Shown: positions 10,047 to 17,992 of the stretch, piece after piece
Layout of the letters: the number at the start of each line of letters is the position of its first letter
Numbering within the stretch: the stretch's first letter is position 1
Assembly: GCA_943913645.1 (NCBI GenBank)
Contig: CALTYZ010000012.1
Coordinates: 1 to 64,000, forward strand
Direction of reading: 5' to 3'
DNA: 64,000 nt
From: an uncultured Corynebacterium sp.
GTDB taxonomy: Bacteria > Actinomycetota > Actinomycetes > Mycobacteriales > Mycobacteriaceae
Position numbers and translations under genes: made by a program
The notes under the pieces: model-generated
The model's database searches: none
Told to the model about the DNA's origin: nothing
Seen by the model: only the letters and a program-made list of their open reading frames with translations

Positions 10047-11449
10047 GCCGGAGAAGATGGGGCAAGCAGTGAGATGGCTTCGCGCAGTGTGCTGACCTGC
10101 TGCACCTGCATACCTGAAAGGGCTAGTTTGTCGTCTGCCGTGGGGACAATCGCACGCTCATACCCCAGCCGGGCGGCTTCTTGCAGGCGACGGCCCAAAT
10201 TGGGCACACGTCGTAGCTCCCCGGCTAATCCCACTTCGCCAATGACTACCGTTTTCGCCGGCAGTGGCTGCTCATGCAGGCTCGACCAGGTGGCCAGGGC
10301 AACAGCAAGGTCAGTGGCTGTTTCTGTGATACGCACCCCACCGACAGTGGCGACGTAGGCATCCTTGTCGCTGGTGCGCTCACCGCAGCGGGCCTGCAGC
10401 ACGGCGAGCACCATCGGCACCCGGTTGAAATCAAGCCCGGTGACTACCCGGCGGGCGCTTTTATTGACGGGCTCTACGGTGAGCGCTTGCACCTCGGCGA
10501 GGATGGGGCGCACCCCGTCCATCGCCACCGTCACAGCCGAACCGTCGGGGGTGCGTCCCCGGTGGGAGAGAAATAGCCCCGAGGGGTCGGGCACTTCGCG
10601 GATGCCGTCGGCGGTTTGCTCGAAGCAACCCACTTCATCCGTCGCGCCGAAACGATTCTTAATACCACGCAGCATGCGTAGCGACGACTGCCGGTCCCCT
10701 TCAAAGTCCAACACCACATCCACAAGGTGTTCAAGGACTCGCGGCCCGGCAACGTTGCCGTCTTTGGTCACGTGGCCGACCAACAGCACCGGCAGGTTCG
10801 TTGTTTTAGCCAGGGTAGTCAGCGCTGCGGTGACTGCGCGCGACTGTGCTACACCACCTGCGACCCCTTCCACGCCGGGGGCGTGCATGGTTTGCACCGA
10901 GTCGACGATCAGTAGTGAGGGTTTGACCTGGTTGACATGCCCCATGACCACGTCGAGGTTGGATTCGGCGACGAGGTAGAGAGTGTCTTTCAGGGCGCCG
11001 GTGCGCTCGGCGCGCCCGCGTACCTGGGCGGCTGATTCTTCCGCAGTGACGTACAGGGCTTTCCGGGTGCCTACGTTGGTGCCGCTCTCGCCCGCCCACT
11101 TGGATGCGACTTCAAGCAGCAGCGTTGATTTGCCCACGCCCGGCTCGCCAGCCATGAGCACGACTGATCCTGGCACAACCCCACTGCCAAGCACCCGGTC
11201 GAGTTCGGCGATGCCGGTCGTGAGCGTGCGTGTTGCAGCTCGGGCGATGGCGGTGATTGGCTGGGCTTGGGTGGTGGGGGTTGCTGGCGAGAGCACCGCC
11301 CCGGCTGCTTTGGTGGTGCCGCCTGACGGGATGAGGGTCTCTTCTTGGAGCGTGCCCCACGAGCCGCATTCGGGGCAGCGGCCCAACCATTTCGGTGATG
11401 AGTATCCGCACTCCGAGCAGGTGTGGATCACCCGCGTTTTCTTGGCCAA
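10043..11449 (-). CDS. radA: DNA repair protein RadA
   Basis: RecA-like helicase promoting branch migration in recombination. The 468 residues contain the N-terminal zinc finger (two CxxC pairs, TCSECGY and GRCPECGSWG), Walker A GEPGVGKSTLL, the RadA signature KNRFG and a C-terminal Lon-like domain. The start is TTG at 11449: an in-frame TAA, the stop of the upstream lipoprotein gene, lies just before it, so no longer start exists. With only 6 nt between the two genes, translational coupling likely replaces a strong RBS. Confidence 0.96.
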   Translation of the reverse strand: MAKKTRVIHTCSECGYSSPKWLGRCPECGSWGTLQEETLIPSGGTTKAAGAVLSPATPTTQAQPITAIARAATRTLTTGIAELDRVLGSGVVPGSVVLMAGEPGVGKSTLLLEVASKWAGESGTNVGTRKALYVTAEESAAQVRGRAERTGALKDTLYLVAESNLDVVMGHVNQVKPSLLIVDSVQTMHAPGVEGVAGGVAQSRAVTAALTTLAKTTNLPVLLVGHVTKDGNVAGPRVLEHLVDVVLDFEGDRQSSLRMLRGIKNRFGATDEVGCFEQTADGIREVPDPSGLFLSHRGRTPDGSAVTVAMDGVRPILAEVQALTVEPVNKSARRVVTGLDFNRVPMVLAVLQARCGERTSDKDAYVATVGGVRITETATDLAVALATWSSLHEQPLPAKTVVIGEVGLAGELRRVPNLGRRLQEAARLGYERAIVPTADDKLALSGMQVQQVSTLREAISLLAPSSPA

Positions 11450-11455
11450 ATTTAT

Positions 11456-11989
11456 TTAGCGGGCGAAGTCCCGGTCAACTTCCCCGGCCGGCAGGTTCGG
11501 TGCGGAAACAGTTGCTGTGACATCAACGTCACCAGTATCAAAGGTGAACTTCACATCGACGTTTCCGCCGTAGGCGAAGTCATCGTTGTCCACGGCGGTG
11601 GTCACGTACTGGGTGCAGCCGTTGTTCAGCTGCGGCATGCGCTCCAGGCCGTCCTTCGAGTCGCCGACAACCGCGCAGTTGTATGCGATAGCGTTGGCGC
11701 GGTCCATCTTGACCTGCTTGCCGTTGACATCGGCGGAGACGAGGCGGTGCTCCGTCATTGCGGTGTCCTGGTTGGTGGCCACGAACTTGAGGGCTGCTTT
11801 ACCGTTTTCATCGAGCACGATGGTGACGTCTTGCACCGAGAGCGCGCCGTCTTCAGTAAATGCAGTGGCGCCATCAACAGCGGCGACCTGGGAGGAGGTC
11901 TGAGTGATCTGGCCTGCGGAGCAGCCAACCAGCACCAGGGCGGAGGCGGCCGCGGCGGACAACACGGCAACCGGCTTCAGGGACTTCAC
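11456..11989 (-). CDS. Corynebacterial lipoprotein of unknown function
   Basis: A 177-residue exported lipoprotein. The signal peptide (KSLKPVAVLSAAAASALVLVGC) has lipobox LVGC with Cys about 22. The start chosen is GTG at 11989 because GGAGG lies 8 nt upstream; the ATG at 12004 overlaps that RBS. The mature part is acidic, mainly beta, ends in DVDVTATVSAPNLPAGEV and has two further cysteines (NCAVV and NNGCTQY). It lies immediately upstream of radA, 6 nt apart. No function assigned. Confidence 0.8.
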   Translation of the reverse strand: MKSLKPVAVLSAAAASALVLVGCSAGQITQTSSQVAAVDGATAFTEDGALSVQDVTIVLDENGKAALKFVATNQDTAMTEHRLVSADVNGKQVKMDRANAIAYNCAVVGDSKDGLERMPQLNNGCTQYVTTAVDNDDFAYGGNVDVKFTFDTGDVDVTATVSAPNLPAGEVDRDFAR

Positions 11990-12186
11990 GAGGGTGTCCT
12001 CCATGTTCGTTCAAAGTTGATGAGCTCAATCGAGTTACTCCGCTTAACTTTAGCCGCAGGGGGCTGACTTTTCCCAGTTTCAGGTGCGCGCGGGGGCATA
12101 CGAGGGCAAGTAGCTGTAGGGTTGAGAGGTTGAGTAACGGTTCTGGTGATGCTGGCACGGCTGGCACAGCTGGCAAGGAGAGGCGC

Positions 12187-12777
12187 ATGGAGTTCAAGGT
12201 CGGCGAAGTCGTTGTATATCCGCACCATGGGGCGGCGCGGATCGCGGACATCGAGCAGCGAGAGATGGCGGGCGAAACCCTGGACTACCTCGTGTTGCAA
12301 ATCCTCCAGTCTGACCTTGAAGTTCGTGTGCCGGTGAAAAACACTGAGCTTGTGGGTGTGCGCGACGTCGTCAATGAAGAGGGTCTGCAGCGGGTGTTTT
12401 CCGTGTTGCGTGAGACTGACGTTGAGGAAGCGGGCAACTGGTCGCGGCGCTACAAGGCGAACCAGGAGCGTTTGGCATCCGGTGATATCAACAAAGTTGC
12501 CGAGGTCGTGCGCGACTTGTGGCGTCGGGACCAAGGCAAAGGTCTTTCTGCCGGTGAGAAGCGCATGTTAGGTAAAGCGCGGCAGATTCTTGTTGGCGAG
12601 CTTGCGCTCGCGGAGCCAGTTGATGAGGCCAAGGTCGAAGAGATGGAGACCAAAATCCAGCAGATTGTCGCTGAGCAGGCAAAAGCTGGCCTTGCCGATG
12701 ATGAGATCGATGATGATCTGGACATGGATGATCTGAGTTTCGATGATGAAGACGAAGACGGGGACGCTAACGAGTAG
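12187..12777 (+). CDS. carD: CarD/CdnL-family RNA polymerase-binding regulator
   Basis: Essential actinobacterial factor that binds RNA polymerase beta through its N-terminal RID domain and stabilises open complexes. It begins MEFKVGEVVVYPHHGAARI, typical of CarD; the helical C-terminal DNA-binding part (about 70-160) follows. The last 25 or so residues are strongly acidic (DDEIDDDLDMDD), an extension absent from mycobacterial CarD as I recall it. The start follows AAGGAGAGGCGC. ispD begins 11 bp downstream and is probably co-transcribed, as in other actinobacteria. Confidence 0.95.
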   Translation: MEFKVGEVVVYPHHGAARIADIEQREMAGETLDYLVLQILQSDLEVRVPVKNTELVGVRDVVNEEGLQRVFSVLRETDVEEAGNWSRRYKANQERLASGDINKVAEVVRDLWRRDQGKGLSAGEKRMLGKARQILVGELALAEPVDEAKVEEMETKIQQIVAEQAKAGLADDEIDDDLDMDDLSFDDEDEDGDANE

Positions 12778-12788
12778 CTGGAGCTGCG

Positions 12789-13538
12789 TTGAAGCGCCGT
12801 GTAGTCGCAGTCATCGCCGCCGCGGGCAAAGGCACTCGCCTCGGCGCCCCGGTTCCTAAGGCTTATGTGCCTTTGCGTGGGCGCAGTTTGCTGGAGCGCT
12901 CCGTGACCGCCATGGAGACATCCGAGGTAGTCGATGCGGTGTATGTGGTGGTCAGCCCCGAGATGGAAAGTGTGGCTAGCCGCCTGCTTGTGGGGCATGA
13001 TGTTCGCTTCGTCCACGGTGGTGCGGAGCGCGCGGATTCCATTTGGGCTGCGCTTCGAGCAATCCCGCTTGAAGACGCTTGCGTGCTCATCCACGACGCG
13101 GCCCGGGCATTGACACCACCTGGCATGATTGCTCGGGTTGCGCGGGCGGTGTTGGCAGGGGCCGAGGCGGTGGTGCCGGTCATCCCCGTCGCAGACACCA
13201 TCAAAGTGGTTGACTCCGCTGGCGTCGTGGTCTCAACTCCTGAGCGTGCGGATTTGCGCGCCGTGCAAACCCCGCAGGGTTTTGATTTGCGGGCACTGCG
13301 CGCGGCGAATGAGGCGTATTTCAACGGTCAGCAGCATTTCACCGCCACTGATGACGCTTCACTGATGGAGTGGTACGGGGCGAAGGTGCGCACCGTGCAG
13401 GGCGATCCGATGGCGTTCAAGATCACCACACCGCTCGATCTGCGGTTGGCGACCAATATCACCAACGAAGCTGAGCCAACCGTATTTGAGGTTCCCGGTA
13501 GCCCGCCGGCGGAAAACTCAACGACCGGGGGGAGTTAA
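12789..13538 (+). CDS. ispD: 2-C-methyl-D-erythritol 4-phosphate cytidylyltransferase IspD
   Basis: Third step of the MEP isoprenoid pathway: MEP plus CTP gives CDP-ME. The 249 residues show the nucleotide-binding N-terminus AAAGKGTRLG and LIHDAARA, where the usual Pro of HDAARP is Ala. TTG start at 12789, with GGAG (12780-12783) at good spacing. Its 3' end overlaps the opposing YbjN-like gene by 4 bp. In C. glutamicum ispD and ispF are adjacent; here about 4 kb of accessory sequence separates them. Confidence 0.93.
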   Translation: MKRRVVAVIAAAGKGTRLGAPVPKAYVPLRGRSLLERSVTAMETSEVVDAVYVVVSPEMESVASRLLVGHDVRFVHGGAERADSIWAALRAIPLEDACVLIHDAARALTPPGMIARVARAVLAGAEAVVPVIPVADTIKVVDSAGVVVSTPERADLRAVQTPQGFDLRALRAANEAYFNGQQHFTATDDASLMEWYGAKVRTVQGDPMAFKITTPLDLRLATNITNEAEPTVFEVPGSPPAENSTTGGS

Positions 13539-14020
13539 ACCGTGTAGCCCTGGTGGTAGCCCTCAATGGCCTTATTCACCGCGTCGAGGCCGCGATCAAC
13601 CTGCTCAGCGAGCTGGTCATTGGTGTAGTTCCAGGTGGTGGGGATGCGGAACGTGCCAAAGATATGTACCTCATCGGTATCTTTGTCACGCGCTGCGAGC
13701 ATCGTCGGAATCATGCTGTGCGCGTTGAAGTTCTCCACCCAAGAAAACACCTGGTCATAATCGCCCTGCTCCTGTTGAGCACCGCCGATGATCTCGATGT
13801 AGTCCTCGGTTTGGCGGATTGAGGCCTCACATGCTGGCAGGTTCAAGTACATGGCGCTGGGGTCCGTTTTGCTCACGCTATAGCCCAATGAAGACAGCAG
13901 GTGCCCAACACGATCCAGGTCTGCGGGGGTTTCCGGGCTGGGTGTAGGTGTTGGGGTGGCCGCTGTGCTCGACTGGGTCGGGGACGTTGTGGCCTGTTTC
14001 TTCTTGCTGAAAATGCCCAT
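13535..14020 (-). CDS. YbjN-domain protein 1
   Basis: A 161-residue cytoplasmic protein with a Lys/Thr/Pro-rich N-terminal tail (about 1-35, TPTPTPSPETP) and a YbjN-like fold: LLSSLGYSVSKTD, LNLPACEASIRQTEDYIEI, WVENFNAHSMIPTMLAARD and a final helix with LAEQVDRGLDAVNKAI. YbjN resembles type III secretion chaperones, but its role is not settled. It lies 6 nt downstream of a second YbjN-like gene on the same strand, so the pair is an operon, and converges on ispD with a 4-bp overlap. Confidence 0.75.
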   Translation of the reverse strand: MGIFSKKKQATTSPTQSSTAATPTPTPSPETPADLDRVGHLLSSLGYSVSKTDPSAMYLNLPACEASIRQTEDYIEIIGGAQQEQGDYDQVFSWVENFNAHSMIPTMLAARDKDTDEVHIFGTFRIPTTWNYTNDQLAEQVDRGLDAVNKAIEGYHQGYTV

Positions 14021-14026
14021 CGTGGT

Positions 14027-14455
14027 TTATGCCTCCGTTGTGGTGATGGTGTTCGGAAACGTGGTTTCAAGCTCGTTGATGATGAAGAACGTGACCTTGA
14101 GGTACAGATCAAACATCGCTACAAGCTGCGCGTCCGAGACGCCAGCGCTGGAGAAGAAATGGTGACGAAACGCCATCGTCGCACCCCACTCCGACGTTGC
14201 AGTAACTGCCTTGCCCAGCGGAATGACCATGTTGATGCGGTTGAGTACCTCTCGCATGAGATCCGCCTGGTCCTCGTCGTATGTGCCGCGCATCCAGTGC
14301 GCCTGTGCGGTGGTAAGCCCACCGTCGGTAACAAAGACGATCTGCGCGTCCTCGAATGCAGCGACAACTTCGCCGTCATCACTGCGACCGGTTTGAACGC
14401 CGAGTTGTGCAAGTGCGGAGTCAATCCGAGTATCAGTAATCGGAGAATACGTCAT
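14027..14455 (-). CDS. YbjN-domain protein 2
   Basis: A 142-residue protein of the same general fold as its neighbour (IDSALAQLGVQTGRSDDGEVVAAFED, VLNRINMVIPLGKAVTATSEWGATM, MFDLYLKVTFFIINELE). The start is MTYSPITDTR at 14455, behind a weak GAGAAAG; a longer frame to 14494 has less support. The two proteins differ clearly, so they look like an old duplication or an obligate pair rather than a recent copy. Confidence 0.7.
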   Translation of the reverse strand: MTYSPITDTRIDSALAQLGVQTGRSDDGEVVAAFEDAQIVFVTDGGLTTAQAHWMRGTYDEDQADLMREVLNRINMVIPLGKAVTATSEWGATMAFRHHFFSSAGVSDAQLVAMFDLYLKVTFFIINELETTFPNTITTTEA

Positions 14456-14913
14456 AGAAATCTTTCTCAAGCTCGGAGGGGCTGTGGGGTACACAACGCC
14501 GCTGGGTGGATGTGGCGCAAATAAAGCGACACCTGTCTTGCTAAAGAGTCATTCGGCCTGAGTGAATCTCCCCCTGGTAAGACGGTAAAAGATACTTTGT
14601 GACTAGCTTGAGTAACCGGAGTGTATGAGAACTCTTGGACAATTGTAGGTGCCCGGCTTGGAGTTAGCCGAATTAGACCGTAATCAATTCATCTCAATAC
14701 CTCCCAGTTGCGCCGAAGCGGCTGGCAGGTGCCCCCTGTTGCCAGCAGTGCCGTGAGTGGCAGCGAGCTGGAACGCGTACCTCACCGTGAGAGCGTCTGG
14801 CCCTTCCCCAAAAACCGTCCTGTATCCGCTGGCCCTGTGGCTGTTGCACCATTGCCTCTGCAGGTTGGGATGAGCAACAGCAGAAGACAGGCAGTGCTCA
14901 TACCTTGTTGTGG
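14456..14913. other. 458-bp region with no recognisable gene
   Basis: Lies between the YbjN operon and the broken SUKH gene. The minus strand is open to 14684 in one frame (GYRTVFGEGPDALTVRY, ending GGIEMN), but it has no convincing start or RBS and I recognise no family. It probably holds the YbjN promoter plus decayed coding sequence. Confidence 0.5.
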
Positions 14914-15902
14914 CTACGGCGTTGGTTTTTGTGTTCGGAGTTGGGTGATGACGTTGGTGATGTAGTCCTGGTCGAGGATGTAGCCGTCGGGGGTGGGTTT
15001 GAGGCGACCTTCCTGGATTCGAAGCTCCCACCACTGCCGGAGGAAACCGAGACTGTAAGAAAAACCAAAGCTGATGGGAGGCTCATCGGGAAACAGTGTT
15101 CCTCTGACAATCCTGCTGAAATTTGGATTGACGCTGTCGTCGTAGAGCCCTGCAAATGTTTCGACGTTCTGGTGTTTGACGCTGTGTTGGATGATCCAGT
15201 AGGTGATGTCGATGAATTGGCGGCTTTCGTCGCGGTGGTCGATGCGTACTCCTCCGGGGCTGGCGGCGTGGTGTGCTGCGGTGCGGAAGAGGGTCATGGC
15301 GTCTGGGTCGGGTACGTGTGTGAGTGCGTTGGTGAGGGTGGGTGAGGGGGGCCCGGTTTGGATGTAGTGCTGGGCTTTGACGAGTTCTTCGTCTTCGTCG
15401 TAGTCGGTGGTGGGGTCGTAGTTGGGGCTGGGGCCGAGTGCGTTGATGAATTCGGTGAAGGTGTTGGCAACGAGGGCGATGTCGCCGCCTGGGTCGGTGT
15501 TGAGGTAGAGGATGGAGCCTTTGGGGTATTCGGATAGGTCGTAGTTGATGACGAAACATTGGTGCATGCCGTCGTCGGAGGTGGTGAAGAGTAGCACTTC
15601 TTCCGGGAGTTCCCATTCGTCCATGAGGAAGGTTGCTTGGTCCGCGAGGTCGATGCGGTCGCCGTATTTGGTGGTGCCGTTGCCGAAGATTTCGTCGACT
15701 GCGAGGCCTTCTGGGTCGGCGTCGGGGGAGTTGATGTTTGCGATGAAGCAGGTAGCGGTTCGGAGGTATCCGCCGCGGTAGTTTTGATGAGTTCACGGTA
15801 GGCCTGTGGGAGTTGTCGTCCGAGGGTGTTCTCGATCTCGTCGATGCGCGCATCATCACACGGCACGCCGGTACGTTGGAACAAATTCGAGTAGTTATCC
15901 AT
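14914..15902 (-). pseudogene. SUKH (SMI1/KNR4) family gene with a single-base frameshift
   Basis: The N-terminal part (IDEIENTLGRQLPQAYRELIK) is the start of a SUKH domain, a fold common among immunity proteins to polymorphic toxins. The frame then breaks near 15781. The continuing frame gives GGYLRTATCFIANIN, VDEIFGNGTTKYGDRIDLAD, ISFGFSYSLGFLRQWWE and a stop at 14914. Inserting one base between AAAAC and TACCGCGGCGG restores K-T-Y-R-G-G-Y, the expected SUKH core, and a protein of about 329 residues. The ATG has GGGGGA close by and overlaps the stop of the upstream broken gene by 8 bp. A sequencing error in the single lost base cannot be excluded. Confidence 0.75.
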
Positions 15903-16201
15903 GGTTCCCCCATGTTGAGTTGATTATCGTGCGCACAGCTTTGAACCCATCAGGCGTGAGCTCGGGTATCTCCGTTTTGATTCGCCGTTCCCCACCATAG
16001 TTTTAAGACGAAAGCAGCGGACTGGGGACCATTTGTCTGGCCGGCGACGAATGCTCCTTGGGTCATCGAGTGGGAATTGGGTTCGGCTGCGCCCTCCGAA
16101 TCGCCCCAATAGGATTCAAGGCGTGCATGTGGCTGTCTGTGTTGGGCTACGCAACACAGGAAATCTTGAAAGTGTGTCCCCTCCTGCGAGTACTCACTCA
16201 T
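15895..16201 (-). pseudogene. Broken gene translationally joined to the SUKH gene
   Basis: One frame begins MSEYSQEGTHFQDFLC and runs to about 16003 (QTNGPQSAAFVLK). The convincing C-terminus, GERRIKTEIPELTPDGF then KAVRTIINSTWGNHG, is in another frame and ends at 15895, inside the SUKH start (ATGGATAA). A one- or two-base indel near 16000 would join them. The overlap is typical of a toxin gene followed by its immunity gene. I do not recognise the family, and the N-terminal extent is uncertain. Confidence 0.5.
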
Positions 16202-16303
16202 ATTGAGATTGAATGAGTTTGCAAGTGGTGCTGCTATTGCGCAGCGGGCGCTTGGTGTCGGCGGTTTTGGTGATGGTCTCGTCAGAAATGCATTGCTCGG
16301 TTG

Positions 16304-16510
16304 TTAAGTCGTTGGGTTTTGTGTTTGGAGTTGGGTGATGACGTTGGTGATGTATTCCTCGTCGAGGATGTAGCCGTCGGGGGTGGGTTTGAGACGACCC
16401 TCCTGCATCCGAACTTCCCACCACTGCCGGAGGAATCCCTCGCTGAAGCTGAATATGAACTGGCGGGGTTACTCTGGCGAGGAGAAGGTTCCTGTGAGTA
16501 GATCTTTGAA
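16304..16510 (-). pseudogene. C-terminal remnant of a second SUKH-type gene
   Basis: 68 in-frame codons align without gaps to the C-terminus of the SUKH gene at 14914-15902 (GFLRQWWE, QEGRLKPTPDGYIL, YITNVITQL). A TAA at 16469-16471 interrupts the frame opposite a Pro codon of the intact copy. DNA identity is high over about 120 bp. Nothing upstream of FKDLLTGT continues the gene, so this is the stump of a duplicated or recombined cassette. Confidence 0.8.
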
Positions 16511-16575
16511 GGTCCAGCGTAATGGCCAGATGCGAAGCACTAAATGAAACCAATAGAACGAAGTGGAGTGGGCAT

Positions 16576-16905
16576 ATGGAGACAAACCCTGTAAAGATAA
16601 TTAACAACATTCTTGGCGAGATGGCTGAAATCGGGGATTGGTCCACGATTTCCGATGCGGTTCAAGCAAACGGTCGAATGTCACATCTCGCAAGCCGCGA
16701 AGACATCATGTCTATCCTTGTGGCGATCAAAGAAAGCCCGGATGTTTCCATTGGCAGAATTGATGGAGAATTTCAAGATCTTCCTCCCGAGTGGGAGCCT
16801 TCCGAAGTAACGGCAGAAATTTTCTCTGATCCGCAACCAGTCGGCGCAATGATGGAAGTCTTAATCCGTCCCACCGGAGCCTGGCCCCAGCGAGTAGATC
16901 CCTGA
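16576..16905 (+). CDS. Small acidic protein of unknown function
   Basis: A 109-residue, clearly acidic protein (about 19 Asp/Glu against 7 Lys/Arg) with no signal peptide or membrane helix. It has a helical N-terminus (VKIINNILGEMAEIGDW) and ends MMEVLIRPTGAWPQRVDP. The start chosen is the ATG at 16576, behind GTGGAGTGGG; a frame back to 16522 runs into the SUKH remnant. It precedes the secreted-protein gene on the same strand by 96 bp. Size, charge and position would suit an immunity protein, but this is inference. Confidence 0.6.
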   Translation: METNPVKIINNILGEMAEIGDWSTISDAVQANGRMSHLASREDIMSILVAIKESPDVSIGRIDGEFQDLPPEWEPSEVTAEIFSDPQPVGAMMEVLIRPTGAWPQRVDP

Positions 16906-17001
16906 GTTGTATTGCCTCGCCCATGAAAAACGAAATGCGATATCACGACAAATATTCATATTTTTGCTATTAACCGGCTACCTATCGAAGGGGGAGCATT
17001 C

Positions 17002-17427
17002 ATGACTGTCGTAGAACCCAGGAAACCGGTCGCCTTACTCGCCGTGTTTGCTGCTATTGGACCAGCGCTAGTTGCACCTGTGGCCGCTACCCCCGTTGCT
17101 GATGCGCAACCGGTAGTGCGAGATTGCCCGGGCAATAATTATGTCACTCTGTACACTAACTTCGACGAGCTACGGTCATACCTCAACGGGAAATACCGGA
17201 AAAAGGGGCGCGTCTGGCAAGCCCCGAACGATGAAGCAGTGTGGCGCTTATGGTGCGGTGCAACTCACGGATCGGCTATTCTTAATGGTAGTAACGCCAT
17301 TCCAAGTCGAATTACGCTGAATGATGGGACGATTGTAAGTTTTCGGGCGAGAAGTACCTCTGGTGGTTACACCATCGATATAAACAGCTTGAACCATTCT
17401 AAAGATTTTAAGGTTCACGTAGGGTAG
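17002..17427 (+). CDS. Small secreted protein, possible toxin
   Basis: A 141-residue precursor with a Sec signal peptide (PRKP, then VALLAVFAAIGPALVAPVA, likely cut after ADA near residue 35). The mature domain of about 105 residues is basic, with two cysteines (RDCPG and LWCGATHG) that could form one disulfide, and a beta-rich C-terminus (TLNDGTIVSFRARS, GGYTIDINS, FKVHVG). A strong RBS (AAGGGGGAG) precedes the ATG. The ending vaguely recalls small nuclease toxin domains, but no catalytic motif is evident and I assign no function. Surrounding DNA is AT-richer than the core genes, suggesting transfer. Confidence 0.65.
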   Translation: MTVVEPRKPVALLAVFAAIGPALVAPVAATPVADAQPVVRDCPGNNYVTLYTNFDELRSYLNGKYRKKGRVWQAPNDEAVWRLWCGATHGSAILNGSNAIPSRITLNDGTIVSFRARSTSGGYTIDINSLNHSKDFKVHVG

Positions 17428-17509
17428 CGTTCACGTTGTTTAAGGTGCGAGACTCAGTACATGCGGGGGTAAGCGGGGGCGTTGGGTGCGATGACTACGG
17501 TTGGAGGCT

Positions 17510-17992
17510 ATGAACAATCTCCGCGTGGGCAGCGCGTTTGATGCGCATCAGATTGAAGCAGGCAAGAAGTGTTGGATAGCTGGGATCTTGCACCCGGATT
17601 GTGATGGCTGTGAGGGCCACTCCGATGGTGATGTCGTCAGCCATGCGATTGTGGATGCGGTGCTCAGCGCCACTGGTTTGGGTGATCTCGGGTCGTTTGT
17701 TGGGGTGGGGCGTCCGGAGTATGACGAAGTCGCAGGCACCCGGCTGTTGGAGGAGCTCCGTGAGCTGCTCAGTGCCCATTCGCACCGGGTGATCAACGTG
17801 TCTGCTCAGCTCATTGCCCAAACACCGAAGATGGCGCCGGTGCGCGAAGAGGCGGAGCGGGTGCTATCACAAGCACTTGGTGCTCCGGTGTCGGTTTCTG
17901 CAACGACGACGGATCATCTGGGTTTTACCGGTTCGGGTCAGGGGCGGGCGACGATAGCAACAGCGCTGGTTGAACTAAGCTCAACCCCGTGA
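17510..17992 (+). CDS. ispF: 2-C-methyl-D-erythritol 2,4-cyclodiphosphate synthase IspF
   Basis: Fifth step of the MEP pathway, making the cyclodiphosphate from CDP-ME 2-phosphate. The 160-residue protein has the metal-binding Asp-x-His in VGSAFDAHQ, GHSDGDVVSHAIVDA and GDLGSF, and the C-terminal TTTDHLGFTGSGQG signature. The ATG at 17510 has GGAGG only 2 nt away, so initiation may be weak or use the in-frame TTG at 17501. Its TGA overlaps the cysS GTG (GTGA). Confidence 0.94.
   Translation: MNNLRVGSAFDAHQIEAGKKCWIAGILHPDCDGCEGHSDGDVVSHAIVDAVLSATGLGDLGSFVGVGRPEYDEVAGTRLLEELRELLSAHSHRVINVSAQLIAQTPKMAPVREEAERVLSQALGAPVSVSATTTDHLGFTGSGQGRATIATALVELSSTP

Noticed and set aside
14684..14880. Possible small gene or transposase fragment
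   Set aside because: Open in one frame but with no start, RBS or recognisable domain; no inverted repeats or target duplications found.
15083..15913. Arg/Pro/His-rich frame of 276 codons on the minus strand
   Set aside because: Third frame of the SUKH region; composition typical of an off-frame reading, while the other two frames give recognisable SUKH sequence.
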